From positions 1-25,258 of the forward strand of contig JANMYB010000019.1 of the NCBI GenBank assembly GCA_031381645.1: DNA of 25,258 nucleotides. The letters are read 5' to 3'. This stretch comes from Methylotenera_A sp031381645 (lineage in GTDB: Bacteria; Pseudomonadota; Gammaproteobacteria; Burkholderiales; Methylophilaceae). Position 1 is the stretch's first letter, and every line of letters begins with the position of its first letter. The notes under the pieces are model-generated. The model searched no databases. It saw nothing but the letters and a program-made list of their open reading frames with translations, and was not told the origin of the DNA. A program made the translations under genes and the position numbers. Below, one piece after another: positions 15,032 through 23,367 of the stretch.

Positions 15032-16456
15032 GTGCTACGCGATTTAAATAAAGCTTACCCAGTATTTTTTTGGGCAACTCTCATTGTCGCAATCATCGTA
15101 TTTTTTGGGGGCTTGGGTAGCGTCGATTTAATGTCGCTCAACGAAGGGCGGCGCGCACTAGCCATCCAAGAAATGACCGCAAGTGGCGATTGGCTGTTGC
15201 CGCATCTCAATGGTCAGCTCTATTTAACTAAACCTCCTTTGCTGTATTGGCTTTCATCCGCTTTTGCCATGTTTGGGGACGTAAATGAGTGGACATTACG
15301 CCTGCCATCGGCGCTGGCAGCTATTGCAGTGTTGTGGATAGTTTATCGTTACACCAACAAGCAAGCAGGGCCATGGGCGGCATTATTTTCAGTCCAAGTT
15401 TTAGTCGCTAATCTTGGCTTTTCCATGCTGGGGCGCCGCGCAGAAATAGAGATGTTGTTGACAGCGCTTTGTGTCGGCTCGATTTTATCTGCGTTGCAAT
15501 ACATTCAGGATCAGGCAAATAAAAATTGGATATATCTCAGCTATTTTCTATTGGCTTTAGCGTTGATGACCAAGGGGCCTTTGGTGCTACTGCTGGTAAC
15601 TTTGCCGCTATTAGTCGCGGCGATTTATAATAAAAATCCTCATATTAAAACAGTGTTGTTAAATTGGCGCGGCTGGCTGATTTTTATTGTGGTTGGCTTG
15701 GCTTGGTATGCTTTGGTAACTTTAAAACTTGGCGTAGATATATGGGCGACCGTTATAAAGCGTGACATGCTGAACAAAATGCAAAGCGAAAGCGCGAAGC
15801 CATTATTGAGCTATCTGGGCTGGATTGCGGTCGATTTTATGTTACTAATCGCCTTGTTTTTGGTGCGAGCAAAGGAATTTTTTAAGCAGCAAATGCAGCA
15901 ACCACAACAGCTTGTTTTGCTGTTGGCTGCGATAGTGCCATTCATAATGTTTTCATTATTTAGTAACAAACATGCTAAATACTTGCTACCAATATATCCA
16001 ATCATTGCGATTTTGTTGGCGATTAAACTTGCAGCCATTTTTGATGCAGCGAAAGAAAATACTAAGAAAATCATCGCAATTACAGGCTTGTTGTTTCCAG
16101 TCGGTTTTGCGGTTTTTTATAGCGTAGCAGAACCCAAAGTGTTTGCTTATCGGGTCGCGGCCTTCCCTCTTTTTAGCCAGTGGATTACTAGCGTTAAAGA
16201 CAATGAATTATATGCGTATCAAGAAATCGATAGTCGTTTGGTTTATTATGCCAAAAGACCGATTAAAGTATTGGATAAAACCATGTTGACGCAGGCAAAA
16301 AACGCGCATAAATCGTTTTTATTATTGGTGGAAAGTGATTATTTGGATGCGGTAAAAGCAGTGGCAGATTGTAATGTGCAAGAATTTAACCCTTATTTGA
16401 AAAAGAAAAAATCTTTAATGGTTCTGGGCTTTGGTCAGGCCTGTAAAAATATTTAA
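15032..16456 (+). CDS. ArnT-like GT-C glycosyltransferase (GT39/GT83 superfamily)
   Basis: A polytopic inner membrane protein of 474 residues that would move a sugar from polyprenyl phosphate to lipid A or core on the periplasmic side. The first periplasmic loop holds LMSLNEGRRALAIQEM (33-48) followed by SGDWLLPHLNGQLYLTKPP (51-69), which matches the ArnT/PMT pattern DE-x-RYA...SGDW; here the acidic pair is NE (E38). LGRRAEIEMLLTALCV is the next conserved loop. About ten membrane segments follow and a soluble C-terminal domain is short. The start is GTG 15032, seven bases after the LAB_N stop. Acceptor and sugar are not shown by sequence; the ugd-epimerase pair downstream suggests galacturonic acid. 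Confidence 0.86.
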   Translation: MLRDLNKAYPVFFWATLIVAIIVFFGGLGSVDLMSLNEGRRALAIQEMTASGDWLLPHLNGQLYLTKPPLLYWLSSAFAMFGDVNEWTLRLPSALAAIAVLWIVYRYTNKQAGPWAALFSVQVLVANLGFSMLGRRAEIEMLLTALCVGSILSALQYIQDQANKNWIYLSYFLLALALMTKGPLVLLLVTLPLLVAAIYNKNPHIKTVLLNWRGWLIFIVVGLAWYALVTLKLGVDIWATVIKRDMLNKMQSESAKPLLSYLGWIAVDFMLLIALFLVRAKEFFKQQMQQPQQLVLLLAAIVPFIMFSLFSNKHAKYLLPIYPIIAILLAIKLAAIFDAAKENTKKIIAITGLLFPVGFAVFYSVAEPKVFAYRVAAFPLFSQWITSVKDNELYAYQEIDSRLVYYAKRPIKVLDKTMLTQAKNAHKSFLLLVESDYLDAVKAVADCNVQEFNPYLKKKKSLMVLGFGQACKNI

Positions 16457-16483
16457 GCTATTGACTAAAATAGAGAATATAAA

Positions 16484-17812
16484 ATGAAAATCACGGTGGT
16501 AGGCACAGGATATGTAGGCTTAGTTAGCGGCACTTGTATGGCCGAGGTCGGTAATGACGTGTTGTGCTTGGATGTTGATGCTGCAAAAATAAAAATATTA
16601 GAAGGCGGCGATATTCCGATTCATGAGCCAGGATTGCTCGAGATGGTACGCCGCAACGTGGCTGCTGGGCGCTTAAAATTTACTATTGATGTTAAAAAAG
16701 CGGTGGAATTTGGCGATGTGCAATTTATCGCCGTCGGTACCCCACCCGATGAAGATGGTGCGGCTGATTTGCAATATGTGGTAGCTGCTGCGCGAAATAT
16801 TGGTAAGCACATGACCAACTACAAAGTTATTGTTGATAAATCTACCGTGCCTGTGGGCACTGCCGACAAGGTCAAAGTAGCTATTGCAGAAGAACTTGCT
16901 ATACGTAAATCAGAAGTTAAATTTAGCGTAGTTTCTAACCCTGAGTTTTTGAAAGAAGGCGCCGCGGTAGAAGACTTTATGCGTCCAGACCGCATTGTGA
17001 TTGGTGCGGAAGATGAACAAAGTAAAGACATTATGCGTGCTTTATATGCGCCATTTCAGCGCAACCATGAGCGTTTAGTCATGATGGATGTGCGCTCGGC
17101 TGAACTGACCAAATATGCGGCTAACGCAATGTTAGCGACGCGCATCAGCTTTATGAATGAGTTGGCAAATTTGGCGGAAATTTTAGGCGCGGATATTGAA
17201 TCTGTACGCAAAGGCATCGGTTCAGATCCACGTATTGGCTACGATTTTCTCTATTCAGGTTGTGGTTACGGCGGCTCGTGTTTTCCTAAAGATGTAAAAG
17301 CGCTTATTAGCACGGGAAAAGATAGCGGCTACGATTTAAAAGTGCTAAATGCGGTAGAAGCCGCTAACGACGCGCAAAAGCAAGTGCTGACAAAAAAAAT
17401 TAAGCAACATTTTGGTGAAAATTTAACTGGTAAACACTTTGCGGTTTGGGGCTTAGCATTTAAACCCAATACGGATGATATGCGCGAAGCGACTAGCCGA
17501 ATTTTAATCAATGATCTTTTGCATGCAGGCGCGACTGTGACTGCGTATGACCCAGTTGCAATGCTGGAAGCAAAGCGAATTTTTAAAGATGCTACTGGGT
17601 TAGATTATGCAGAAACGCCAAATCAAGCGCTAGAAAATGCCGATGCGTTGGTGATTGTGACTGAGTGGAAAGAATTTAGAAGCCCTGATTTTTCTCAAAT
17701 AAAACAAAAACTTAAAGAAAAAATTATTTTTGATGGCCGTAATATGTATGATCTACAGGCCGTGAAAAGCGTGGGCATTGAGTATCGCTCCATTGGGCGC
17801 TTAGCTCAATAA
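16484..17812 (+). CDS. ugd: UDP-glucose 6-dehydrogenase
   Basis: Oxidises UDP-glucose to UDP-glucuronate with two NAD. The N-terminal Rossmann motif is VVGTGYVGLVSG (5-16). Further motifs are VGTPPDEDGAADL, STVPVGTADKV, NPEFLKEGAAVEDFMRPDRI (152-171), TKYAANAMLATRISFMNE (209-226) and the active site GCGYGGSCFPKD with catalytic C266. The length of 442 is typical of bacterial Ugd/TuaD. The stop codon TAA is followed immediately by the ATG of the epimerase gene, so the product is probably passed straight to UDP-galacturonate. It sits 27 bases after the ArnT-like gene, likely in the same transcript. Confidence 0.96.
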   Translation: MKITVVGTGYVGLVSGTCMAEVGNDVLCLDVDAAKIKILEGGDIPIHEPGLLEMVRRNVAAGRLKFTIDVKKAVEFGDVQFIAVGTPPDEDGAADLQYVVAAARNIGKHMTNYKVIVDKSTVPVGTADKVKVAIAEELAIRKSEVKFSVVSNPEFLKEGAAVEDFMRPDRIVIGAEDEQSKDIMRALYAPFQRNHERLVMMDVRSAELTKYAANAMLATRISFMNELANLAEILGADIESVRKGIGSDPRIGYDFLYSGCGYGGSCFPKDVKALISTGKDSGYDLKVLNAVEAANDAQKQVLTKKIKQHFGENLTGKHFAVWGLAFKPNTDDMREATSRILINDLLHAGATVTAYDPVAMLEAKRIFKDATGLDYAETPNQALENADALVIVTEWKEFRSPDFSQIKQKLKEKIIFDGRNMYDLQAVKSVGIEYRSIGRLAQ

Positions 17813-18814
17813 ATGAAAGTGTTGCTAACAGGCGTTGCGGGCTTTATTGGATACCATGTTGCTATTCAATTACTTGAGCGCGGCGATACAGTGGTTGGCG
17901 TTGATAGCCTAAATGACTATTACGATGTGCGTTTGAAGGAAGCCAGACTGGCGTCAATTCAAGCACACCCAAATACTGTTAACTTTAAATTTATTAAATT
18001 AGACTTGGCTGAAATAATCGCAACCACAAAACTATTTAAAACTGAAAATCCTGACAGCGTGGTTCACCTCGCTGCACAAGCAGGTGTGCGATATTCACTA
18101 GAAAATCCGCACGCTTACATCAACAGTAATATCGTGGCATTTACTAATGTTTTAGAGGCTTGTAGGGCGATAAAACCACAACATCTAGTTTATGCTAGCT
18201 CTTCAAGCGTGTATGGAGGTAACACCAAATTACCATTCTCGGAAACGGATAATGTTGATTATCCGCTTAGTTTGTACGCCGCCACTAAAAAGGCCAACGA
18301 GCTGATGGCGCACACTTACAGTCATTTGTTCGGAATCCCAATCACTGGCTTGCGCTTTTTTACAGTGTATGGGCCGTGGGGCAGGCCAGATATGGCGCCA
18401 TTTTTGTTTGCGGATGCGATTTTCAAAGGCAAGCCCATTCAAGTATTTAATCATGGCGATATGTTGCGCGATTTTACTTATATTGACGACATTGTTGAAG
18501 GCGTGATTCGCGTATTAGATAAACCAGCAACGCCTGAAAAACATGCCGCGGGAGGCAATATCCATGCGCCTTGTAGGCTGTTCAATATTGGCAATAATAA
18601 ACCTGAACAACTTTTAGATTTTATTGCCATGCTAGAAAATGCGATTGGTAAAACTGCGCAAAAAGAATTGTTACCCATGCAAGCGGGCGATGTAAAAGCC
18701 ACTTATGCCGATACCAGTGCGTTAGAGGCTTGGGTTGGGTTTAAGCCCAGTACATCATTGCATGTTGGTGTAGAGAAATTTGTAAGTTGGTATCGAAGTT
18801 TTTATCTTAATTAG
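17813..18814 (+). CDS. UDP-glucuronate 4-epimerase
   Basis: Converts UDP-glucuronate to UDP-galacturonate with bound NAD. Features are GVAGFIG (7-13), VVGVDSLNDYYDVRLKEARL (27-46), the last typical of the CapI/LpsL-type UDP-glucuronate 4-epimerases, ASSSSVYGGN, the YxxxK pair Y155/K159, and LRFFTVYGPWGRPDMA. The pairing with ugd by a shared TAA-ATG junction supports the substrate. The segment GNIHAPCR (about 247-254), just before FNIGNNKP, is encoded by a weak copy of the dispersed palindrome, yet its length matches what homologues have there. It converges on a minus-strand glycosyltransferase gene with an 8-base gap and no recognisable terminator hairpin. Confidence 0.92.
   Translation: MKVLLTGVAGFIGYHVAIQLLERGDTVVGVDSLNDYYDVRLKEARLASIQAHPNTVNFKFIKLDLAEIIATTKLFKTENPDSVVHLAAQAGVRYSLENPHAYINSNIVAFTNVLEACRAIKPQHLVYASSSSVYGGNTKLPFSETDNVDYPLSLYAATKKANELMAHTYSHLFGIPITGLRFFTVYGPWGRPDMAPFLFADAIFKGKPIQVFNHGDMLRDFTYIDDIVEGVIRVLDKPATPEKHAAGGNIHAPCRLFNIGNNKPEQLLDFIAMLENAIGKTAQKELLPMQAGDVKATYADTSALEAWVGFKPSTSLHVGVEKFVSWYRSFYLN
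18547..18577 (+). repeat. 31-base dispersed palindromic repeat, degenerate copy 4 (inside epimerase gene)
   Basis: The loop AATATCCATGC (18557-18567) and right arm GCCTTGTAGG followed by CT fit the family, but the left arm is diverged. About 19 of 31 bases match the intergenic copy by hand count. It is read sense by the epimerase gene as GNIHAPCR. This copy could be chance resemblance. Confidence 0.35.
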
Positions 18815-18822
18815 TTAAGCAA

Positions 18823-19797
18823 TTATTGATCAAGGATGCGTAGCATTTTTTGAAAAACAACGCTTATTGAGAATTCTGATTGCACTCTGCGTCTGCCATG
18901 CTCTCCCATGCGCACTAATTTTTTCCTCTCTTTATGCATTTGAACAAGCGAATCAACCCATTGATGACTACCTGTCGCGAAATAGCCACTGATTCCATTT
19001 TCAACGACATCAGCATTTACGCCAGATGGCGATGAAATTACAGGCAAGCCAGCTGCCATGTATTGCAATACTTTCAGTGCACATTTCCCTTTTGTCCAAT
19101 TGTTTTCAGGCATGGGCGCTAAGCCTACATCCGCCTTGCATAACTCTAGGGCTTCAGAATGCGCACTCCAAGCAACGTTTTTAATGCTAAGTTGCGCGCT
19201 TGATAGCTCGAAATCCGCAATGATTTTAAGTTGTAAATTTGGGATAGTTTGCGCAGCAATTTCAAGCGACGGAATAATCTCTTCGATATATTTTCTAGTG
19301 GATTGGCTACCAATCCATACCAACTCAAACACAGAGTCATTTTTTTGACAAGTTAGATTGTATTTATCTGCTTCTACCGAGGTGGGGATGATGTCCACAT
19401 TAGCGTTGAGTTTTTTTGCTTCGTTACCTAAATATTCATTGCCAGCAAAAACATAGTCACAATTTGAAACGGTGGCTTTAAAACGCCGCATCCTAGTTTT
19501 TGAGTATGAACCATCGGTATTGCAGAAAATAGCATCATCAAAATCAAATATTAATTTTTTTGATAATTTGCGCAGCAGCCAAAAAATGGGACTGGGGAAA
19601 GTTTTGCGAAGCAAAACGACGACATCGGCTTGGTTGGCGGCGAATAAAGTGTTAACGATTGAAATGACGCCGCCAGAAATGGTTGCATGTTTTGGCAGCC
19701 AGCCCGCTTCGATAAACTTAGGGAAATACTGCAAAGCACGGTAACGCGTAGCAGAAGAGTTTTCACCTTTTGAGACGAACAAAATGACTTTTTGCAT
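18823..19797 (-). CDS. family 4 (GT-B) glycosyltransferase
   Basis: A 324-residue GT-B enzyme. Visible blocks are KGENSSATRYRALQYFPKF (10-28), KKLIFDFDDAIFCN, FAGNEYLGNEAKKLN, IPTSVEADKYNL and the donor-binding stretch GLAPMPENNWTKGKCALK, then VLQYMAAGLPVISSPSGVN. This set recurs in GT4 enzymes of surface polysaccharide clusters; donor and acceptor are unknown. No membrane segments are seen. It is the last gene of the minus-strand run and begins 5 bases after the methyltransferase stop, so the two are probably co-transcribed. Its 3' end faces the epimerase gene. Confidence 0.85.
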   Translation of the reverse strand: MQKVILFVSKGENSSATRYRALQYFPKFIEAGWLPKHATISGGVISIVNTLFAANQADVVVLLRKTFPSPIFWLLRKLSKKLIFDFDDAIFCNTDGSYSKTRMRRFKATVSNCDYVFAGNEYLGNEAKKLNANVDIIPTSVEADKYNLTCQKNDSVFELVWIGSQSTRKYIEEIIPSLEIAAQTIPNLQLKIIADFELSSAQLSIKNVAWSAHSEALELCKADVGLAPMPENNWTKGKCALKVLQYMAAGLPVISSPSGVNADVVENGISGYFATGSHQWVDSLVQMHKERKKLVRMGEHGRRRVQSEFSISVVFQKMLRILDQ

Positions 19798-19802
19798 ACG
19801 TG

Positions 19803-20756
19803 CTAGTTTTTGGTGAAAATAGCGAATATTTCATCGCCCTGTTTTTTATACTTTGCAATCCATACATAAGCTCTAGCAAGCAATCTTTTCCATTTTACTT
19901 TTTTAGAAGGCACGGATTTGTTCGCACTTACATAATCGATGCTATTAAGAATAATTTTAGGAGAACTACGTGTTTTTATTTGTTGTGTATGCAGGCCATA
20001 AGTTTGCGCCAATAAATTTAAGTTTTTTTCTGAGAATAAGTATAAATGTCTAGGCACATCGTTGGCGTACCAGTTTGTATTAAATAAGGCTCTACCCAAA
20101 GCTTTGCTATTGGGTGTTTTAATAATGAGCGTACCGCCTTTTTTTAATACTCTGGCAAGCTCAGCAAAAAACGCTTTTGAATGTGGTACATGTTCAATCA
20201 CGTGGCTTACATTAATCACGTCGAAACTATTATCTTTAAAGTTGGCAGAGAAAATATCGCCATGATGTACGTCTAAGTCAGACAATTTGCATACCTTGAC
20301 TGCGCGCTCGTTAAATTCCACGCCTTTTACCTGCCAACCCAGTTTTTTCATGCCGTCTAAATAACGCCCGTTGCCACAGCCAACGTCAAGCAAAACGCCA
20401 TTTGAGACGAAAGCAATTTCATGACTTTTATTAAATAAATGAGAAATGCCACTAAGTAGGTTGGTGATTGATGGTGTGCTTAAGTGCGTATAGCCATAGT
20501 ATTTTTTTAAAATAGATTTTCTAAACGCGCTGACCTTTTTTAATCGAGATTGCTCTTCATACACTTCGTACTCATTGGGGTAAAAGCTAGCAATTTGTTC
20601 CAGGGTTGGTAGCGGATGCTGGAATACGAAATCACACTTGGTGCAACATTGGTAATCGTAGCGCTCAAAATGATTAAACATGAGGTCGCGACTACTAAAT
20701 TCGTATTGGGATGGGCTATGACAAATTGGGCAAGAGGTGGTTTGGCTCATAAACAT
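19803..20756 (-). CDS. class I SAM-dependent methyltransferase with N-terminal zinc ribbon
   Basis: The N-terminus holds two CxxC pairs, CPIC (C9, C12) and CTKC (C38, C41), which probably bind zinc. The SAM-binding motif LLDVGCGNGRYLDG starts near residue 122. INVSHVIEHVPHSKAFFAEL and LKKGGTLIIKTPN are the following methyltransferase blocks. This architecture is common for methyltransferases in O-antigen and other glycan clusters, where they may methylate a sugar or cap a chain, but the substrate is not evident. ATG at 20754 and the in-frame ATG at 20748 are both possible starts; neither has a strong ribosome site. The 53 bases upstream, up to the GT-C gene, show no terminator. Confidence 0.82.
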   Translation of the reverse strand: MFMSQTTSCPICHSPSQYEFSSRDLMFNHFERYDYQCCTKCDFVFQHPLPTLEQIASFYPNEYEVYEEQSRLKKVSAFRKSILKKYYGYTHLSTPSITNLLSGISHLFNKSHEIAFVSNGVLLDVGCGNGRYLDGMKKLGWQVKGVEFNERAVKVCKLSDLDVHHGDIFSANFKDNSFDVINVSHVIEHVPHSKAFFAELARVLKKGGTLIIKTPNSKALGRALFNTNWYANDVPRHLYLFSEKNLNLLAQTYGLHTQQIKTRSSPKIILNSIDYVSANKSVPSKKVKWKRLLARAYVWIAKYKKQGDEIFAIFTKN

Positions 20757-20809
20757 ATGGTTTAGTTGGCGATTTTATCTCATCAAATTATAACGGTGAT
20801 AGTACTAAC

Positions 20810-22354
20810 TTATTGTTTGCTATAAATGACGAGTGTTTTTTTAGTATTATGCGAAGTAAATCTTTTTACTTCGCTATATTGCGTTAATTTTTCTTTAATC
20901 AGTTTTTCTCGTTCAGGGTGCTTTGCAGAGTGGTTAATGAGCAAAAAATCATATTTTTGGATAGATTGGTTCTCAATCGCTGAAGTTACAATGAACCAAC
21001 TATCTGACCCAGTGCCAACAAATGGTGCGTTCGCATAAAAGCGCACTCTAGAGTCATCATAAAAAACAGGTTTATTTTCTTTGTTATTTGTATTGACCCA
21101 GGTGACTGCGTCTTGCATATAGTTGTAGCCTTCTGCTTTTGGTAAAATGTTTTTAACTAAGCTCAGCAGCATAAAACCAACTAATGCAATGGTGAGCCAT
21201 TTTAGTTTTCTGTCACTATTCGATTTTGATTCCAAATACTTAAACAAATCTGCCAAATAAAACGATGCAAATATCATGAGGATAAAAGAAAGTGCTAACA
21301 CGTACCTACCAGATAATACAAATGTTTTGGTGATGATGAGCGCCATATTGATGATAGCAATAATGGCAGCCGCTCGTAGCACACGAAATGCTTGGTCATC
21401 TATTAACTGATGCTTTGATTGAATGGTGAACATGGCTAAACTCACGTTGGCAATGCCAGTGGATGATATTGCCTTAACAATCATGACATAGAGAAATGTG
21501 AGCAATAATCCTTGTGTCGCAAAATCTTGCAAATATTTCCCAAGTACTTGTTGCGACATAATGTTAGATTTATTGCGTAATTGTAGCGTTAGTTCTTGAA
21601 AAAAGTTGGATGTAAATACTTCACTAAGACGCCCAAAATTGCTTATGGAAGAGTTACTGCTAAGTAATAATGCGCCCAAAACTATGGTGCCTAATGCAAT
21701 ATTTAAGAAGTTACATTTTAAGAAATTGCGTATGCGCTGATCCCACGTTTCTTGCTGCGCAAAAAGTAGAATGACTGGTAGAAAAATTAAGTAGCTAATA
21801 CCTTCTATTCTAAAAAGCGTGGCGATGATGATGCAAATTTGCCAAAAAATGGCATCTTGATACCGCTTGGTTTTGTAAAATTTGATAAAAAACACAAGGC
21901 TGCTGAGAAAAAACGCCCAAAAACCTTGGTCGCGCATGAGCATTTCTAATATATCGCCAACCAAATATTGACTACTAAAAAGTATTAGCGCGCCTGCGAG
22001 CGCCGCCCGAGAACTGCCACCAGCAAGTTGAATAACTTTAAGGAAACTAAAAGTTGTGATGGCAAAAAATAACGCATGTAATACTTGTGCAGAAAGCTGT
22101 ATTTCCAGCCCAGTTATTTTATGCACCGCCGCGATGCATAATGAATAAAGCGGCCAAGGAAAAATATTGAAACCTTGCTGACACTGGCCAATCGCAAATA
22201 ATTTAGCTGCCTCAAAATACAGCACGGAATCTGGGTTAATCCAGCCGTGTTGAATATATTGCATCCAACCTGCAAGTAATGCTGCCGCAATTGGCAGGCA
22301 CCAAAATAGTTGTTTTCGCGAGAGGGCATCAATTTTCTTTAGCAGATTGGTCAT
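20810..22354 (-). CDS. polytopic membrane protein, probable GT-C glycosyltransferase
   Basis: A 514-residue protein with roughly ten to twelve hydrophobic segments and a soluble C-terminal tail (about 420-514). The first extracytoplasmic loop contains NPDSVLYFEAAKLFAIGQ and FPWPLYSLCIAAVHKITG, followed by LEMLMRDQGFWAFFLSSL; these resemble GT-C enzymes of the PMT/GT39 type that use polyprenyl-phosphate sugars, although the match is distant. Its start ATG overlaps the waaF stop by 4 bases (ATGA), so translation is coupled to heptosyltransferase II. A role in modifying core or another periplasmic glycan is inferred from this only. Confidence 0.7.
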   Translation of the reverse strand: MTNLLKKIDALSRKQLFWCLPIAAALLAGWMQYIQHGWINPDSVLYFEAAKLFAIGQCQQGFNIFPWPLYSLCIAAVHKITGLEIQLSAQVLHALFFAITTFSFLKVIQLAGGSSRAALAGALILFSSQYLVGDILEMLMRDQGFWAFFLSSLVFFIKFYKTKRYQDAIFWQICIIIATLFRIEGISYLIFLPVILLFAQQETWDQRIRNFLKCNFLNIALGTIVLGALLLSSNSSISNFGRLSEVFTSNFFQELTLQLRNKSNIMSQQVLGKYLQDFATQGLLLTFLYVMIVKAISSTGIANVSLAMFTIQSKHQLIDDQAFRVLRAAAIIAIINMALIITKTFVLSGRYVLALSFILMIFASFYLADLFKYLESKSNSDRKLKWLTIALVGFMLLSLVKNILPKAEGYNYMQDAVTWVNTNNKENKPVFYDDSRVRFYANAPFVGTGSDSWFIVTSAIENQSIQKYDFLLINHSAKHPEREKLIKEKLTQYSEVKRFTSHNTKKTLVIYSKQ

Positions 22355-23367
22355 GTGATGTGCGTTAGAACTTGTTGTGGTTTAATGTTTTTTAAGCAAT
22401 TTAAATGCAGCGTTGGGTCTTTTAGCGGGCACTCGCGCTTAAAACATGGGCTACACGCTAAGCCTAAGTATTCTATCACTGCATTTGGGTGCATGGGCGG
22501 CGTGTGGTAGGGGTCGCTACTACCAAAAATCGCGATTAATTTTTTGTCCAGTGCGGCGGCAATGTGCATCAGGCCGGAATCGTTGCTAATCACCGTGTCA
22601 CATAGCGACATTAAATCGATTGCTTCATCTAACTTGGTTTTGCCAGCTAAATCGACACATTTATTTTGTGTCAGTTGATTAATTTGGCTGGTAACAGGCA
22701 CATCTTTATCTGAGCCAAACAGCAGCACTTGCCAACCATTTTTCAGTGCATGATTTGCCACTTGGGCATAATATTCGGCAGGCCAGCGCTTGGCTTCACC
22801 GTATTCTGCGCCTGGGCATAAGCCTAAAATATTGCTTTTATTATTTAAAACACCTGCTCTGTAAGCCAATATCCATGCGGTCTGCATGTTGGTGCTTAAT
22901 TTTGGATTTGGAAGTGTTTTTGGCAATTCTTCACCCTTATTTAAACCTAAAAACACAAAGCGCTCCACGGTTTTTACAAGTTTTGTTTTATTCAAAGGGC
23001 GTACGTTATTAATCAATCCGTAACGCATTTCGCCCAAAAAACCAGTACGTTTTTTAATGCCCGCCGCCCAAGGTAGCAGCGCAGATTTAAACGAATTGGT
23101 CAGGATAATGCTTTGCGTGTAGCCTTTATTTTTTAAGGTTTTGCCGAAACGCAAGCGCTGAAAAAGCGCCAATTCACCGTGTTTAAAAGGCAGTGCTATC
23201 GCTTCATTGACTTCTGGCATATGTGCCAGCAAAGGTAATGTCCATGAGGGTGCTGCGACGTCGATAATACAGTTCGGATTGTTAATTTTGAGGGTTTTGA
23301 ATAAGCTTTGTGCCAGCACCATATCGCCCACCCAAGCTGGGCCTAGAACGAGTATTTTTTCTGACAT
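22351..23367 (-). CDS. waaF: LPS heptosyltransferase II (GT9)
   Basis: Adds the second heptose from ADP-heptose to heptose I. WaaF-specific sequence is clear: LVLGPAWVGDMVLAQSLF (7-24, catalytic D15), LTNSFKSALLPW (89-100), KRTGFLGEMRYGLINNVRPL (106-125), GLCPGAEYGEAKRWP (182-196), SNDSGLMHIAAALD (261-274) and a Cys-rich tail CSPCFKRECPL. Length is 338. Its ATG abuts the hldE stop (TAAATG). Residues 161-171, MQTAWILAYRA, are encoded by a copy of the dispersed palindrome and fall in the variable linker before the ADP-heptose-binding domain. Confidence 0.96.
   Translation of the reverse strand: MSEKILVLGPAWVGDMVLAQSLFKTLKINNPNCIIDVAAPSWTLPLLAHMPEVNEAIALPFKHGELALFQRLRFGKTLKNKGYTQSIILTNSFKSALLPWAAGIKKRTGFLGEMRYGLINNVRPLNKTKLVKTVERFVFLGLNKGEELPKTLPNPKLSTNMQTAWILAYRAGVLNNKSNILGLCPGAEYGEAKRWPAEYYAQVANHALKNGWQVLLFGSDKDVPVTSQINQLTQNKCVDLAGKTKLDEAIDLMSLCDTVISNDSGLMHIAAALDKKLIAIFGSSDPYHTPPMHPNAVIEYLGLACSPCFKRECPLKDPTLHLNCLKNIKPQQVLTHIT
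22858..22888 (+). repeat. 31-base dispersed palindromic repeat, copy 5 (inside waaF)
   Basis: Left arm TCTGTAAGCC (22858-22867), loop AATATCCATGC (22868-22878), right arm GGTCTGCATG (22879-22888). It matches the intergenic copy at about 23 of 31 bases by hand count. waaF reads it antisense as MQTAWILAYRA. The WIL-x-x-RA pattern is the same frame and nearly the same peptide as in the tandem kinase gene (WILVCRA). Confidence 0.6.

Noticed and set aside
13929..16456. GT2 and ArnT-like genes as the aminoarabinose (arn/pmr) operon
   Set aside because: No arnA, arnB or arnD is present, the GT2 protein lacks the ArnC membrane helices, and ugd is paired with a UDP-glucuronate 4-epimerase instead.
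2068..22888. Repeated palindromes as a CRISPR array
   Set aside because: Copies are kilobases apart, lie in both orientations and partly inside genes; there are no regular spacers and no cas genes.
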